From Anaeromyxobacter dehalogenans 2CP-C (GTDB lineage: Bacteria; Myxococcota; Myxococcia; Myxococcales; Anaeromyxobacteraceae): DNA of 64,000 bases. The DNA lies in the NCBI RefSeq assembly GCF_000013385.1, contig NC_007760.1, forward strand, positions 2,791,001 to 2,855,000. The letters run 5' to 3'. Numbering within the stretch: the first letter of the stretch is position 1; each line of letters starts with the position of its first letter. The translations under genes and the position numbers were made by a program. This document shows, piece by piece, positions 41,438 to 50,840 of the stretch. A model generated the notes under the pieces. That model was not told the origin of the DNA and made no database searches. It saw only the letters and a program-made list of their open reading frames with translations.

Positions 41438-44400
41438 TCACTCTCCGTGCCGGCGCGGGAAGCACCGGGGGACGTAGCCGCAGCCCTCGGCGCGGCAGCG
41501 GGCCTCGTCGCGGCCGAGCTCCGCGGGCGAGGGCTCGGCGCCGCGGCGGGCCTCCGCGGCGAGCCGCGGCGCGTCCTGCTCGAAGCGCTCCAGCTCCCTC
41601 GCGCTGGGGGTCACGTCCACGGTGCGGTGGTCGCCGCGCAGGAACTGGAGCCGCGCGCGGACGCGGGCGCCGGGGTGGGCGCGGGCGGCGGCGAGCACGT
41701 AGGCGAGGAGCTGGAGGCGGTAGCGCTCCGCGGCGCCGGGCCTCGGCGTGGCGTACTTGTAGTCCACCACGGTGAGGCCGCCGCCGCGCCGCTCCTGCAC
41801 CAGCGCGTCGAGCGCGCCGACGAGGTACACCGGGGGCGCGCCGTCGCCGGGTCCGAGGCGGAGCAGGAACGGGACCTCGCGCGAGAGCCGGCCGTCGCGC
41901 GCGGCGAGCGCCAGCTCGCGGCCGCCGGGCGACTCGGCGAACCGCGCCACCTCGAGCAGGATCCGGCGCACGCCGGGGCTGGCGGGGTCGTAGCCGCGGC
42001 GCGCGGCGGCGGCGGCGAGCTGGGCCCGGCGCTCGAGCGGCGGCGCGCCGAGATCGGTCTCGGCGAGCATGGCGTGCGCGAGCGTGCCGCGCGCGGTGGC
42101 GCGGCCGGGGTCGTCGCCGGGCGGCACGCCGGGGGCGCCGCGCGGCTCGGGGATCCCGAGCACGCGGCCGAGCAGGTGGCGCCGCGGGCAGCGGGCGTAC
42201 TCGGCCAGCTCGGTGACGGCGGCGCGGACGGGCGAGGGCGGCGCGGGGGGCGCGAGCGGCGGCGGCGCGAGCGGCGCTGCGGGCGATCCGTCCGCGGGCG
42301 CGAGCTGCGCCGGCGCAGGGCCGGGCGCGGTCACCTCGGCCATGGGGATCCGGCGGGCGAGGTCGGGCCGCTCGGCCAGCCCGGCCTCCACCAGCCCGCG
42401 CCAGGTCTCCGCGCCGGAGCCCTCGCCGGAGAGCACCAGCAGGTCGCGGGCGCGGGTGAGCGCCACGTACAGCAGCCGCCGGGACTCGGCGGCGGCGGAG
42501 CGCCGGTCGTCCGCTCTCGCGCTGGCGAGCGCGGCGGTCTCCACGAACGCCTCGCGGGCGGGGTCGAACAGCGCCACGCACAGCCGGCCCTCGCGGTCGA
42601 GCAGCGCGCGCCGCAGGTCGGCCCGGGCCCGCGCGCCGAGGTCCGGAACGAACGCGACCGGCCACTCCAGCCCCTTCGCCTGGTGCACCGACAGGAGCGC
42701 CACGGCGTCGGCGGCCTCCAGCTCGGCCTCGGGCTCGCGCGGCGGCCTCGCGGCCTGCGCGCGCAGGTGCGCGGCCAGCTCGGCGGGCGTCCCGCCGTCC
42801 TCGCCGAAGCGGGCGGCGAGCGCGAGCGCCTTCTCGAGGTTCACCGCCCGCCGCTCGCCGTCGGGGCCGGCGAGCAGCGCGGCGTCGAGGTCGAGCGCCT
42901 CCACCGCGCGCGCGCACAGCTCGCCGACGGGCACCCGGTCGCGGAGCGCGTGGAGCGTGCGGTACGCGGCGAGCAGCCGGAGCAGGCGGGCCCATTCGTC
43001 CGCCGGGATGGCGCGCGGCGCGGCGTCCCGCAGCGGGCTCGCGCCGGGCCCCGAGTCGGCGGCGGGGGCCGCGTCGGCGCCCGCCGCGACGCGATCGACC
43101 TCGGCGGCCAGCTCCCCCGGCGCGAGCCAGGGCAGGCGCGCGAGGCCGGCGCGGGCGAGCAGGAGCAGGGCCCCGTCGGACACGGCGCACGCGGGGGAGC
43201 GGAGCAGCGCCGCCCACGCCACCGCGTCGGACGGGTCGGCGACGGCGGCGAGCAGCTCCCCGAGATCCCGCACCTCGGGCGCCTGGTAGAAGCCGCCGCC
43301 GCGCGCCAGCCGGTACGGGACGCCGGCGGCGCGCAGCGCCCGCTCGTACGGCGCGATCTGCGTGAGCCGCCGGAACAGGATGGCGACGTCGCCGAAGCGC
43401 GGGCGGCGCGCGGTGACGCCGTCGCGCTCGCGGATCTCCGCGCCCGCCGCGCCGGACACGAGCGCCCCGATCCGCGCCGCGATGGCCTCGGCCTCGCGCT
43501 CGCGCCGCTCGGCGGCGTTCCCCTCGGCGCCGTCCTCCAGCACCTCGCAGGCGGGCCGGAGCGCGTCGGGGCGGGTGGGGACGAGCCGGTCGTGCTCGCC
43601 GAACGCGAGCTCGTCGTCGCGCGGCGGCGCGCCGGGTGGCGGGCGGAACGCGCGGGCCGAGACCTCGTTCACGAGGTCGAGCACCGCCGGCGCGGAGCGG
43701 TGGTTCTCGGAGAGGTGCAGCACCCGCCCCTCCCCGGCGTCCAGGCGGCGGATGAGGCGCGCGAACACCGCCACGTCGGCGCCGCGGAACCGGTAGATCG
43801 ACTGCTTGAGGTCGCCCACCGCCACCAGCACCGGCCCCGGCCCGCCGCCGGGGCCGGCGACGAGCTCGAACACCTCCTGCTGCACCGGGTTCACGTCCTG
43901 GTACTCGTCCACGAGGAGCGCGCGCAGCCGCCCGCGCAGCTCGGCCCGAACCCCGGGGTCGGCGCGCAGGAGATCGCGCGCGCGGAGCAGCAGGTCGTCG
44001 AAGTCCACCGCCCGCGCCGAGGCCTTCCGCGCGGCGTAGCGCGCCTCCGCGTCCTCCACCAGGCGCGCCAGCTCGGCCTGCTGCGGCCCCGCCAGTACCC
44101 CCGCCGCGAGCGGCTCCAGCGCCTCCCACGCGGCCGCGAGCGCCTCCCGCGCCTCCCGCAGCGCGGGCCCGTCGGCCTTGAGCACGCGCTTGCCGCGCAG
44201 GGCGTCCGCGAGCCCGCCCAGCCGCGCCAGCGCGTCGGCGGAGAGCGCGCCGTCGAGGTCCCCGGGCCGGAGCGCCTCGCGCGCCCGCCCCACCGCCTCG
44301 ACCAGCGCGCGCGCCCCGGCGGTCGCGGCCTCGGCGCCGGCGCCGAGCAGCGCGAGCGCGGCCGCGTCGAGCCGCGCGCGGGCGGCGAGCGCGGCCTCCT

Positions 44401-45016
44401 CGTCGGCGGGCGCGAGCGCGACCGGCCCGCCGTCGCCGCGGGTGGCGCGCTCGCGCAGGAGCCCGCCCACCAGCGCGGGGAGGCCGCCGCGCGCCGCGCC
44501 GAGCCCGGCCGCGAGCGCGCGCGCCGCGGGGCGGCCGGCGTCGAGCGCCGCCACCACCGCCGCCTGCGCCGACGCCGCGATCCAGCCGGAGGCGCGGTCC
44601 TCCTCGAGCACCGCGGCCTCGGGATCGAGCCCGGCCTCGGGCGCGTGCTCGCGCAGGAGGCGGCCGCAGAACCCGTGGATGGTGCCCACCGCCATCGCGT
44701 CGAGCCCGTGCAGCCGCTCGAGCCAGGCGCGGGCCTCCGGCGACTCCGGGTCGGCCTCGCGCGCGGCGCGCGCGCGCGCCGCGACCGCCCCGCGGAGCCG
44801 CTCCTCCAGCTCCTGGGCCGCCTTCTCGGTGAACGTGATCGCGGCGAGCTCGCGCGGCTCGCAGGGCGAGCCCAGCGCCGAGCCCTCCAGGAGCCGCACG
44901 CACAGCTCGACCAGCGCGGTGGTCTTGCCCGAGCCGGCGCCGGCCGACACCGCGGTCGGCGCCTCCAGGCGGAACAGCGCCTGCGCCGCCGGGCCGAACG
45001 TCACCTTCCCGCTCAC
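41438..45016 (-). CDS. addA: AddA-type UvrD/Rep helicase-nuclease
   Basis: A 1192-residue protein with GTG start coupled to addB (GTGA). Walker A AGAGSGKT is at 25-32, then TFTEKAAQELEERL, GTIHGFCGRLLREH, LLVDEYQDVNPVQQEVF (motif II), GDLKQSIYRFRGAD, VALLSVHQAKGLEWPVAF (motif V) and 'LLYVALTRARDLLVL' (motif VI): a complete superfamily 1A helicase. The C-terminus is a RecB-type PD-(D/E)xK nuclease with GTLAHAMLAE and VVDYKYATP (D1085, K1087). Cysteines 943, 1174, 1179 and 1185 bracket the nuclease like an Fe-S cluster. Processes double-strand breaks for recombination and degrades foreign linear DNA. Confidence 0.92.
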   Translation of the reverse strand: MSGKVTFGPAAQALFRLEAPTAVSAGAGSGKTTALVELCVRLLEGSALGSPCEPRELAAITFTEKAAQELEERLRGAVAARARAAREADPESPEARAWLERLHGLDAMAVGTIHGFCGRLLREHAPEAGLDPEAAVLEEDRASGWIAASAQAAVVAALDAGRPAARALAAGLGAARGGLPALVGGLLRERATRGDGGPVALAPADEEAALAARARLDAAALALLGAGAEAATAGARALVEAVGRAREALRPGDLDGALSADALARLGGLADALRGKRVLKADGPALREAREALAAAWEALEPLAAGVLAGPQQAELARLVEDAEARYAARKASARAVDFDDLLLRARDLLRADPGVRAELRGRLRALLVDEYQDVNPVQQEVFELVAGPGGGPGPVLVAVGDLKQSIYRFRGADVAVFARLIRRLDAGEGRVLHLSENHRSAPAVLDLVNEVSARAFRPPPGAPPRDDELAFGEHDRLVPTRPDALRPACEVLEDGAEGNAAERREREAEAIAARIGALVSGAAGAEIRERDGVTARRPRFGDVAILFRRLTQIAPYERALRAAGVPYRLARGGGFYQAPEVRDLGELLAAVADPSDAVAWAALLRSPACAVSDGALLLLARAGLARLPWLAPGELAAEVDRVAAGADAAPAADSGPGASPLRDAAPRAIPADEWARLLRLLAAYRTLHALRDRVPVGELCARAVEALDLDAALLAGPDGERRAVNLEKALALAARFGEDGGTPAELAAHLRAQAARPPREPEAELEAADAVALLSVHQAKGLEWPVAFVPDLGARARADLRRALLDREGRLCVALFDPAREAFVETAALASARADDRRSAAAESRRLLYVALTRARDLLVLSGEGSGAETWRGLVEAGLAERPDLARRIPMAEVTAPGPAPAQLAPADGSPAAPLAPPPLAPPAPPSPVRAAVTELAEYARCPRRHLLGRVLGIPEPRGAPGVPPGDDPGRATARGTLAHAMLAETDLGAPPLERRAQLAAAAARRGYDPASPGVRRILLEVARFAESPGGRELALAARDGRLSREVPFLLRLGPGDGAPPVYLVGALDALVQERRGGGLTVVDYKYATPRPGAAERYRLQLLAYVLAAARAHPGARVRARLQFLRGDHRTVDVTPSARELERFEQDAPRLAAEARRGAEPSPAELGRDEARCRAEGCGYVPRCFPRRHGE

Positions 45017-48000
45017 GGCGCGGCGTCCTTGCCGGCATCGCCGGCGGCGCGGCTCGCGAGCGCGGCGGTGCCCTGGAACCGGCACACCGCGCCGAACGGG
45101 CAGCCGTCGCACCCGCGCGAGGCGATGGGGAACGCGCCGGCGCGGACCTGCCGGACCCGCTCCACCACCGCCGCCGCGAACGGCCGCGGCCCGTCCGGCG
45201 CGCCCGGCGGCGGCGCCGGAGGCTCGGCCGCGAGCAGCGGATCGCCCGCGTCGAGCGCGACCGGGTCCAGCCGCTCGGCGCGGCGGAGCAGCGCGTAGGT
45301 GGCCTCGAGCCGCGGCCGCCCGGGGAACGCGCGCGCCGCCGCCATCAGGTAGGCGGGGATCTGGAACGCGGCGTCGCCGAACGCCTCCGGATCGAGCCCG
45401 TCCGCGTACGCGTCGCCGCTCCGCGCGTTCTTGTAGTCCACGACGAGCAGGCGCCCCGGGCCGGCGTCGATCCGGTCCACCCGCCCCTCCAGCCGGACGC
45501 GCTCGCCGTCCCAGGCGAGCTCGAGCGCCGGCAGCGGGCCGCCGCGCCCGAAGCGCAGCTCCACCGCCGCGGGCGCGAGGCCGCCGTGGTCGCGCGCCTC
45601 GGCGCGCACGACGCGGTCGAGCCGCGCCAGCACCGCCTCCCGGCGCGCCGCCCAGGCGGCGGGATCGCCGGTCCGGCCCTCGCGCTCGAACCGCGCGAAC
45701 ACCTCCGCCGCCGCGGCCCGCATCTCCGCCAGGTCGGCCTCGCCGCCGTCGGGCGGCCAGGCGTGCCGCTCCATCCGGCCGCGCACGAAGCGCTCCAGCG
45801 CCGCGTGCAGCAGGCTGCCCTCGTCGCGCGGGTCGATGTCGAGGTCGGCGGCGGCGCGGTCCGGGAGCCGGAGCACCTGGGCCAGGAAGCCGCGGAACGG
45901 GCAGCGCGCGTAGCCCTCGAGCCGCGTGGGCGCCCACTCCTCCGGGAGCGCGGCCGCGAGCGCGGCGAGCGCGGGCGGGTCCACCTGCCCGGCATACGGG
46001 GCCGGCCGGCGCGCCAGCACCGCGGCGCGCCGGGCCGACTCGATGGCGCCGCGCCGGAGCGCGTCCGCGGCGCGCGGCCCCAGCGCGGTGCCGGCCAGCG
46101 CCGCCGCGCCCGCGTCGCCGGCGCGGACCGCGGCCCGCAGCGCCGCGCGGACGGTGCGCGCCCGCGCGAGCGGCGGCTCGGGCGCGGCCGCCGGGCCGGC
46201 GAGCTCGACGCCGGCGGCGGCCAGCGCCTCGGCCGCGAGCGGCGCGAGCGGGCCGCCGTCGCCGGCCGGCCCGGGCGCCGCCCACGTGATCGCGACGGCC
46301 TCGCGGCCGGCCGCGAGCGCCGCGAACGCGCGGTAGGTCGCCTCCGCCCGCCGCGCGCCCGCCGGCGCCACCGCGGCGCGGCGCAGCCGCCGGTTCAGCG
46401 CGAGCCGCTCGGGATCGCGCAGGAGCGGCTCGGGCGGCGGCGCGGCGGGGAAGGCGCCGTGGCCGGCGCCGGTGACCACCACCGCCCGCGCCGAGAGGCC
46501 GGGCGCCTCGTCGAGGCCGGACAGCTCCACCGCGCCGGCCGCCGGCTCCGGGCCGGGCGGCAGCGCCGCCTGCTCGAGCGCGAGCCCCAGCCGCTCGAGG
46601 AACGCCGCCGGCGCGAGCGCCGCGCCGCCCTCGCCGAGCAGCGCGGACGCGCGCACCACCGCCTCCGCCGCCTCCTCGAGCCCGGCCAGGGCGGCGAGGT
46701 CGCGCGCCACCTCGGCCGACGGCCCGCGCGCGGCGCGCCGGCGGAGACCGGACGCGTCGAGGAACGCGGACAGGCGCGCGGCGTGGGCGCGGGCCGTGCC
46801 GGGCGCGGCGAGCGGGCGCAGCGCGGCCTCCAGCGCCTCGACCGCCCCGGCGGCGCGCGCCACCGCGGCGCGCTCGCGACCGGCGGCGCCCCCGAGCGCG
46901 GCCAGGCGCCGCCGCAGCGCCGCGGCCGGCGGCCCGCGCCCGTCGAGCGCGCCGGCGCGGTCCAGGACCGGTCCCACCGCGCCGCCGCCGGGCGCCGCGA
47001 GCCAGCCGCTCGAGAGCAGGCGCTCCGCGGCCGCGCGGCCCAGGTCCCCGGCCGCCGCCAGCGCCTCGCGGACCCAGCGGACCAGCGGCACCTCGGCGAG
47101 CGCGGGGCCGCGCCCGGACGCGAACGGGATGCCGCGCGCGCCGAGCGCCCGCGCGAGCGCGGGGCCGGCCCGGCGCGGCGCCGGCGACACCAGGGCCACG
47201 TCCTCCGGCGCGAGCCCGCCGGCCAGGAGCCGCTCCACCGCCTCGGCCACCGCCTCCGCCTCGCCCGCCTCGCCGGCGCCCGGGAGCGCCAGCACCTGGC
47301 CCTCCGGCCCGGCCGCGCGGCCGGCGGCCCGCCCGCCGGCGAACGCGGCCAGCAGCGCGGAGGGCCGGACGGCGCGGTCGGCGCCGTCCACGTGCGGCAG
47401 GACCACCTCCACGTCGCGGCGGGAGGCCACCTCGTGGAGCGCCTCGAACCGCCGGAGCAGCGGCTCGGCGGGCGCGCACAGGTCGGGCCGCTCCGGGAAG
47501 TACGGGAGGTGGACGCGGCTCCGCCGGGCGCGCGCCATGAGCGCGGCGACGAGGTCCCACTCCGCCGGGGCGAGCGCGACGTGCCCGTCGAGCAGGAGCA
47601 GGTCGAGGCCGGCGGTCTCGGGCGAGGCGGCCCCGCGCGCGGCGGCCGCGGCGGCGGTGCGGGCCGCCCCGGCCCGGTCGAGCGCGCCGAGCGCGCCGAG
47701 CCGCGCCTCGTACGCGGCCAGCGCGTCCGCGAGCGCCCCGAGCCGGCCCGCGGCGGCGCCGGTGAGGCCGCCCTCCTCCGCCGTGGCGCGCGCGTCGGAC
47801 GCGGTCACCTCTGCGCGGCGCAGCTCGGCGAGGGCCGCCGCGAGCGCGGCAGCGAGGCCGCTCGACGCGTGCAGCCCGGCGAACGGACCGCCCGCCTCCG
47901 CCCCCGCGCCGGCCGCCAGCAGCCGCTCGGCGAGCGGCGGCAGCACCGCGCGCCGGTCGCCGGAGGCGGCGAGCAGGCCGGGCACGAGCCGCTCGAGCGT

Positions 48001-48102
48001 GGACACCGAGGGCCCGAACAGGAGCCCGCCCTGCGCGTCGCACAGCCGGCGTGCGGCACGGACCGCCGCGAGCGGCGTGGGGACCAGGCAGAGGACGGGC
48101 AC
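45013..48102 (-). CDS. addB: AddB-type nuclease subunit, PD-(D/E)xK with Fe-S cysteines
   Basis: A 1029-residue protein from GTG 48102. The N-terminal 750 residues are Ala/Arg/Leu-rich and keep only a skeleton of a helicase fold: the start VLCLVPTPLAAVRAARRLCD shows no Walker A GxxxxGK(T/S), although LLLLDGHVALAPAEW and 'VVVTGAGHGAFPAAPPPEPLL' resemble AddB landmarks. The nuclease has DEGSLLHAALERF and VVDYKNARSGDAY (D889, K891). Cysteine 734 in YARCPFRGFL and C998-x2-C1001-x5-C1007 match the four Fe-S ligands of AddB. It pairs with AddA by the GTGA overlap. Confidence 0.85.
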   Translation of the reverse strand: MPVLCLVPTPLAAVRAARRLCDAQGGLLFGPSVSTLERLVPGLLAASGDRRAVLPPLAERLLAAGAGAEAGGPFAGLHASSGLAAALAAALAELRRAEVTASDARATAEEGGLTGAAAGRLGALADALAAYEARLGALGALDRAGAARTAAAAAARGAASPETAGLDLLLLDGHVALAPAEWDLVAALMARARRSRVHLPYFPERPDLCAPAEPLLRRFEALHEVASRRDVEVVLPHVDGADRAVRPSALLAAFAGGRAAGRAAGPEGQVLALPGAGEAGEAEAVAEAVERLLAGGLAPEDVALVSPAPRRAGPALARALGARGIPFASGRGPALAEVPLVRWVREALAAAGDLGRAAAERLLSSGWLAAPGGGAVGPVLDRAGALDGRGPPAAALRRRLAALGGAAGRERAAVARAAGAVEALEAALRPLAAPGTARAHAARLSAFLDASGLRRRAARGPSAEVARDLAALAGLEEAAEAVVRASALLGEGGAALAPAAFLERLGLALEQAALPPGPEPAAGAVELSGLDEAPGLSARAVVVTGAGHGAFPAAPPPEPLLRDPERLALNRRLRRAAVAPAGARRAEATYRAFAALAAGREAVAITWAAPGPAGDGGPLAPLAAEALAAAGVELAGPAAAPEPPLARARTVRAALRAAVRAGDAGAAALAGTALGPRAADALRRGAIESARRAAVLARRPAPYAGQVDPPALAALAAALPEEWAPTRLEGYARCPFRGFLAQVLRLPDRAAADLDIDPRDEGSLLHAALERFVRGRMERHAWPPDGGEADLAEMRAAAAEVFARFEREGRTGDPAAWAARREAVLARLDRVVRAEARDHGGLAPAAVELRFGRGGPLPALELAWDGERVRLEGRVDRIDAGPGRLLVVDYKNARSGDAYADGLDPEAFGDAAFQIPAYLMAAARAFPGRPRLEATYALLRRAERLDPVALDAGDPLLAAEPPAPPPGAPDGPRPFAAAVVERVRQVRAGAFPIASRGCDGCPFGAVCRFQGTAALASRAAGDAGKDAAP

Positions 48103-48148
48103 GCCCGACCCTACCGCGCGCGGCTGACGCCCGACGGCGCCGCCGCCG

Positions 48149-48541
48149 TCACTCCTCGCGGTAGATCGCCAGCGAGCCCTCGTTCTCCCAGACGTCCACG
48201 CGGGCCACCGTCACGCGCCCCCCCTCCAGCTCGGCGAGGCGCCGCGACATCTCCCGGTAGAAGAACCGGGCGATGAGCTCGGCGGTGGTGTTCTCCTGGT
48301 CGAACGGAGCCACCTCGTTGACGTTCTGGTGATCGAAGCGGGACCCGACCTCCGCGACCAGCTTCTGCAGGTCGGCGAAGTCGATCACCATCCCGATCCG
48401 GTTCAGCGTCGAGGCGCGCGCGTGCACGCGGACGCGCCAGTTGTGGCCGTGCAGCCGCTCGCACTTGCCGCCGTGGAAGCGGATCTGGTGCGCGGCGCTG
48501 AAGACGAAGTCCTTCGAGATCTCGTAGACGGGACTGCCCAT
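48149..48541 (-). CDS. queD: 6-carboxy-tetrahydropterin synthase / PTPS family
   Basis: A 130-residue protein beginning at ATG 48541 (MGSPVYEISKDFVFSAAHQ). Zinc-binding histidines 18, 31 and 33 are in place (AAHQIRF, LHGHNW), with catalytic cysteine 27 in GGKCERL, then VIDFADLQKLV, FDHQNVNEV and the E of VWENEGSLAIY. In queuosine synthesis it makes 6-carboxy-5,6,7,8-tetrahydropterin from dihydroneopterin triphosphate; the eukaryote-like PTPS activity cannot be excluded. No other queuosine genes are near. Confidence 0.92.
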   Translation of the reverse strand: MGSPVYEISKDFVFSAAHQIRFHGGKCERLHGHNWRVRVHARASTLNRIGMVIDFADLQKLVAEVGSRFDHQNVNEVAPFDQENTTAELIARFFYREMSRRLAELEGGRVTVARVDVWENEGSLAIYREE

Positions 48542-48641
48542 GCGCGCGGCAATATACCCGGGCACCGGCCGGCGCGCACCCCGGTTCGGCCACGGCGCCG
48601 CCGGCGCGAACCGCCCCGGCGGGAAAGGGCTCCCAGGGACC

Positions 48642-49310
48642 ATGAGCGGACACGGACCTCACGGCGGCGGGCACGGGCACCACGGGCACCAGCACGGGCA
48701 CGGCGATCACGCGCCGGGCCGGGACCGGCACGGGAACCCCGAGGACCTCGCCGCGTACCTCGCCAAGCTGGAGGGCGCGGACCGCGCCGGGTGGCAGAAG
48801 CCGGACGCGGTGGTGGAGGCGCTCCGGCTGCCCGAGGGCGGCGTGGCGTGCGACGCGGGCGCCGGCCCCGGCTACTTCTCGCTGCGGATGGCGCGCGCGG
48901 TGGGGCCGCGCGGCCGCGTGTACGCCATCGACGTCGAGCCCCGGATGATCGAGCTCCTGCGCGAGCGGACCCGCGCCGCCGGCGTCGAGAACGTCCACCC
49001 GCTCCTCTCCACCGACGGCGCGCCGGCCCTGCCGCCGGAGCCCTGCGACGCGATCCTCGTCGTCAACACGTTCCACCACTTCCACGACGGCGCCGCCGAC
49101 CTGCGCCGGCTCGCCTCGCGCCTCAAGCCGGACGGACGGCTCGTGAACGTGGACTTCCAGGCGGGCGAGCTCCCGGTCGGCCCGCCGCCCGAGCACAAGG
49201 TGTCGCGCGAGGGCTTCCTCGCCGCGGCGCGCGAGGCCGGGCTGGAGCTGGCGGAGGAGCACGCGTTCCTGCCGTACCAGTACTTCCTGTCGCTGCGGCG
49301 CGCGGGCTGA
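48642..49310 (+). CDS. SAM-dependent methyltransferase with His-rich N-terminus
   Basis: A 222-residue class I methyltransferase. Residues 4-30 are a His/Gly run (HGHHGHQHGHGDH), probably metal-binding. The Rossmann core has VACDAGAGPGYFSLRMA (motif I), VYAIDVEPRMIELL (post I) and CDAILVVNTFHHFHDGAADL (motif II), then 'LKPDGRLVNVDFQAGELPVGPPPEHK'. The fold with FHH and a late 'PYQYFLSLRR' resembles small methyltransferases often annotated as type 11 or arsenite-like, but the cysteines of ArsM are missing. Start at ATG 48642; divergent from queD. Confidence 0.87.
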   Translation: MSGHGPHGGGHGHHGHQHGHGDHAPGRDRHGNPEDLAAYLAKLEGADRAGWQKPDAVVEALRLPEGGVACDAGAGPGYFSLRMARAVGPRGRVYAIDVEPRMIELLRERTRAAGVENVHPLLSTDGAPALPPEPCDAILVVNTFHHFHDGAADLRRLASRLKPDGRLVNVDFQAGELPVGPPPEHKVSREGFLAAAREAGLELAEEHAFLPYQYFLSLRRAG

Positions 49311-49319
49311 GCGCGCGCG

Positions 49320-49931
49320 TCAGGGGCCGAGGAGCGCGCGCACCGCGCCGGCGGGATCGTCCCCGATCAGCCACGCGCGGATCGCCGCGACGCCGTGCGC
49401 GCCCGCGGCGCGGAGCTCGGGGACGCGCGACGGGTCCACCCCGCCGAGCGCGACCAGCGGGAGCCCGAGCCGCGCCGCCGCGCGCAGCGCGCCGACGCCC
49501 ACCGGCGCGCCGTAGGGACGCTTCGAGGGCGTGTCGTAGACGGGCCCGAACGTGGCGAAGCCCGCGCCGCCCTCGCGGGCGCGGAGCACGTCCGCCTCCG
49601 AGTGGCACGAGACGCCCAGCAGGGCCGCGGGGCCGAGCAGGCGGCGCGCGTCCGCCGGCGACACGCCCGCCGACGGGAGGTGGGCGCCGTCGGCCCCGGC
49701 CGCGAGCGCGACGTCCAGCCGATCGTTCACGATCAGGCGCTGGCCCGCGTCGCGGCAGACGGCGGCGAGCGCGCGCGCGAGCCGGAGCAAATCCAGACCG
49801 CAAAGGTCCTTCTCTCGCAGGTGGATCGCGGCGATCCCGGGGGGCAGCCCGCGGAGGGCCGCCGCCGCGCGGGCCGGCAGCGAGGAAGCGAGCCGCCGGT
49901 CCGTGATCAGGTGGACAACGGGGACCTCCAT
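49320..49931 (-). CDS. thiE: Thiamine-phosphate synthase
   Basis: A 203-residue TIM barrel, slightly short for ThiE. ATG 49931 has GGAGA six bases upstream. Motifs: VVHLITDRRLA, AIHLREKDLCG, GQRLIVNDRLDVALAAGADGAHL (pyrimidine-binding), LLGVSCHSEADVL, FATFGPVYDTPSKRPYGAPVG (pyrophosphate loop) and LVALGGVDPSRVPEL. It joins the pyrimidine and thiazole moieties. The thiazole genes thiS and thiG are 1-2 kb away. Confidence 0.92.
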   Translation of the reverse strand: MEVPVVHLITDRRLASSLPARAAAALRGLPPGIAAIHLREKDLCGLDLLRLARALAAVCRDAGQRLIVNDRLDVALAAGADGAHLPSAGVSPADARRLLGPAALLGVSCHSEADVLRAREGGAGFATFGPVYDTPSKRPYGAPVGVGALRAAARLGLPLVALGGVDPSRVPELRAAGAHGVAAIRAWLIGDDPAGAVRALLGP

Positions 49932-49976
49932 CCGTAATCTCCGCCTCCGGCAGCATCCTGCGCGAGGAGAGCATCC

Positions 49977-50783
49977 GTGTCGAGCGATCTCCAGAGCTTC
50001 CTCGCCTTCCTGGAAGCGCAGAAGGCGAAGCAGGCCCCCCGTTTCCCCTCGGTGAAGTTCGACAAGGTGCTGTCCTTCATGGGCACCACCAGCCTCGGCG
50101 GCACCTACAACGCGGTCTCGGTCAACCGCGTGCTCGGGATCGAGCCCGGCCCCACCGGCCGCGAGCTGCGCCTGCGCCTCGCCGGGCCGCTGGCGCGCAC
50201 GCCGGCCCGCGGCGAGTGCATCACCGTCCACCTCACCCGCGTCGAGCAGTACCAGGGCTTCCAGGTGAAGACCCGCGCGCTGTCGGTGAACTCGGTGGCG
50301 GCCGACCTCCTGGAGGAGGACGAGGACGGGCTGGTGGTGAAGGGCGCGTCGATCTTCACCGTCCACCACAGCCCGTACACGCTCAAGTTCTTCGAGAACG
50401 TGCCGTTCGAGGAGTTGGTGCAGATCGTGGGGAGCGTCCGCTACGCGCTGGTCGGCGTGGGCGAGACGGCGAACCTCTCGCCGCGGTTCATCTTCCACCA
50501 CGAGGTCCGCGACGGGCGCCTCACCCTGTTCCACGGCGACGGGCTCGCGCTGAAGACCTACATGAACCTGAAGTCGAACCGGCTCGAGACGCGGGCCGTG
50601 ATCGACCTCGACACGTACCGCGGCTACGCGCTGCGCGGCACGGTGGAGGAGTTCGCGCCGCACCAGCACCCCGAGGCGTACGACCGGATCTGCCGCGGGT
50701 ACACCGCGGGTGGATGGGGCAAGCCCTCGCGCGTGTTCCGGTCCGTCATCGACGACGTCGCGCCGCTCGAGCCGGCCGGCTAG
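49977..50783 (+). CDS. Conserved-looking protein, possible FMN-binding split-barrel
   Basis: A 268-residue soluble protein with GTG start and AGGAGA six bases upstream. The C-terminal half (FIFHHEVRDGRLTLFHGDGLAL, LKSNRLETRAVIDLDTYRGYALRG, EAYDRICRGYTAGGWGKP) reads like a pyridoxamine-phosphate-oxidase-like split barrel; the N-terminal half (KFDKVLSFMGTTSLGGTYNAV, then 'TRVEQYQGFQVKTRAL') may be a second, degenerate barrel. No cofactor motif is certain. Stands alone and divergent from thiE. Confidence 0.6.
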   Translation: MSSDLQSFLAFLEAQKAKQAPRFPSVKFDKVLSFMGTTSLGGTYNAVSVNRVLGIEPGPTGRELRLRLAGPLARTPARGECITVHLTRVEQYQGFQVKTRALSVNSVAADLLEEDEDGLVVKGASIFTVHHSPYTLKFFENVPFEELVQIVGSVRYALVGVGETANLSPRFIFHHEVRDGRLTLFHGDGLALKTYMNLKSNRLETRAVIDLDTYRGYALRGTVEEFAPHQHPEAYDRICRGYTAGGWGKPSRVFRSVIDDVAPLEPAG

Positions 50784-50840
50784 GCGCGGCGCGCGCCCAG
50801 GCGCATCGTCGGCCCGCCCCTGGACGGGCTCGAGGGGTGA

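Noticed and set aside
41426-45298. A 1290-codon open frame on the plus strand opposite addA, and similar giant antisense frames (e.g. 3867-7262, 54072-57371, 57011-60652)
   Set aside because: In DNA of about 74% G+C stop codons are rare in all frames. The translations are runs of Arg, Ala, Gly and Pro or repeated Leu/Val/Glu without motifs, while the opposite strand has complete, recognisable domains.
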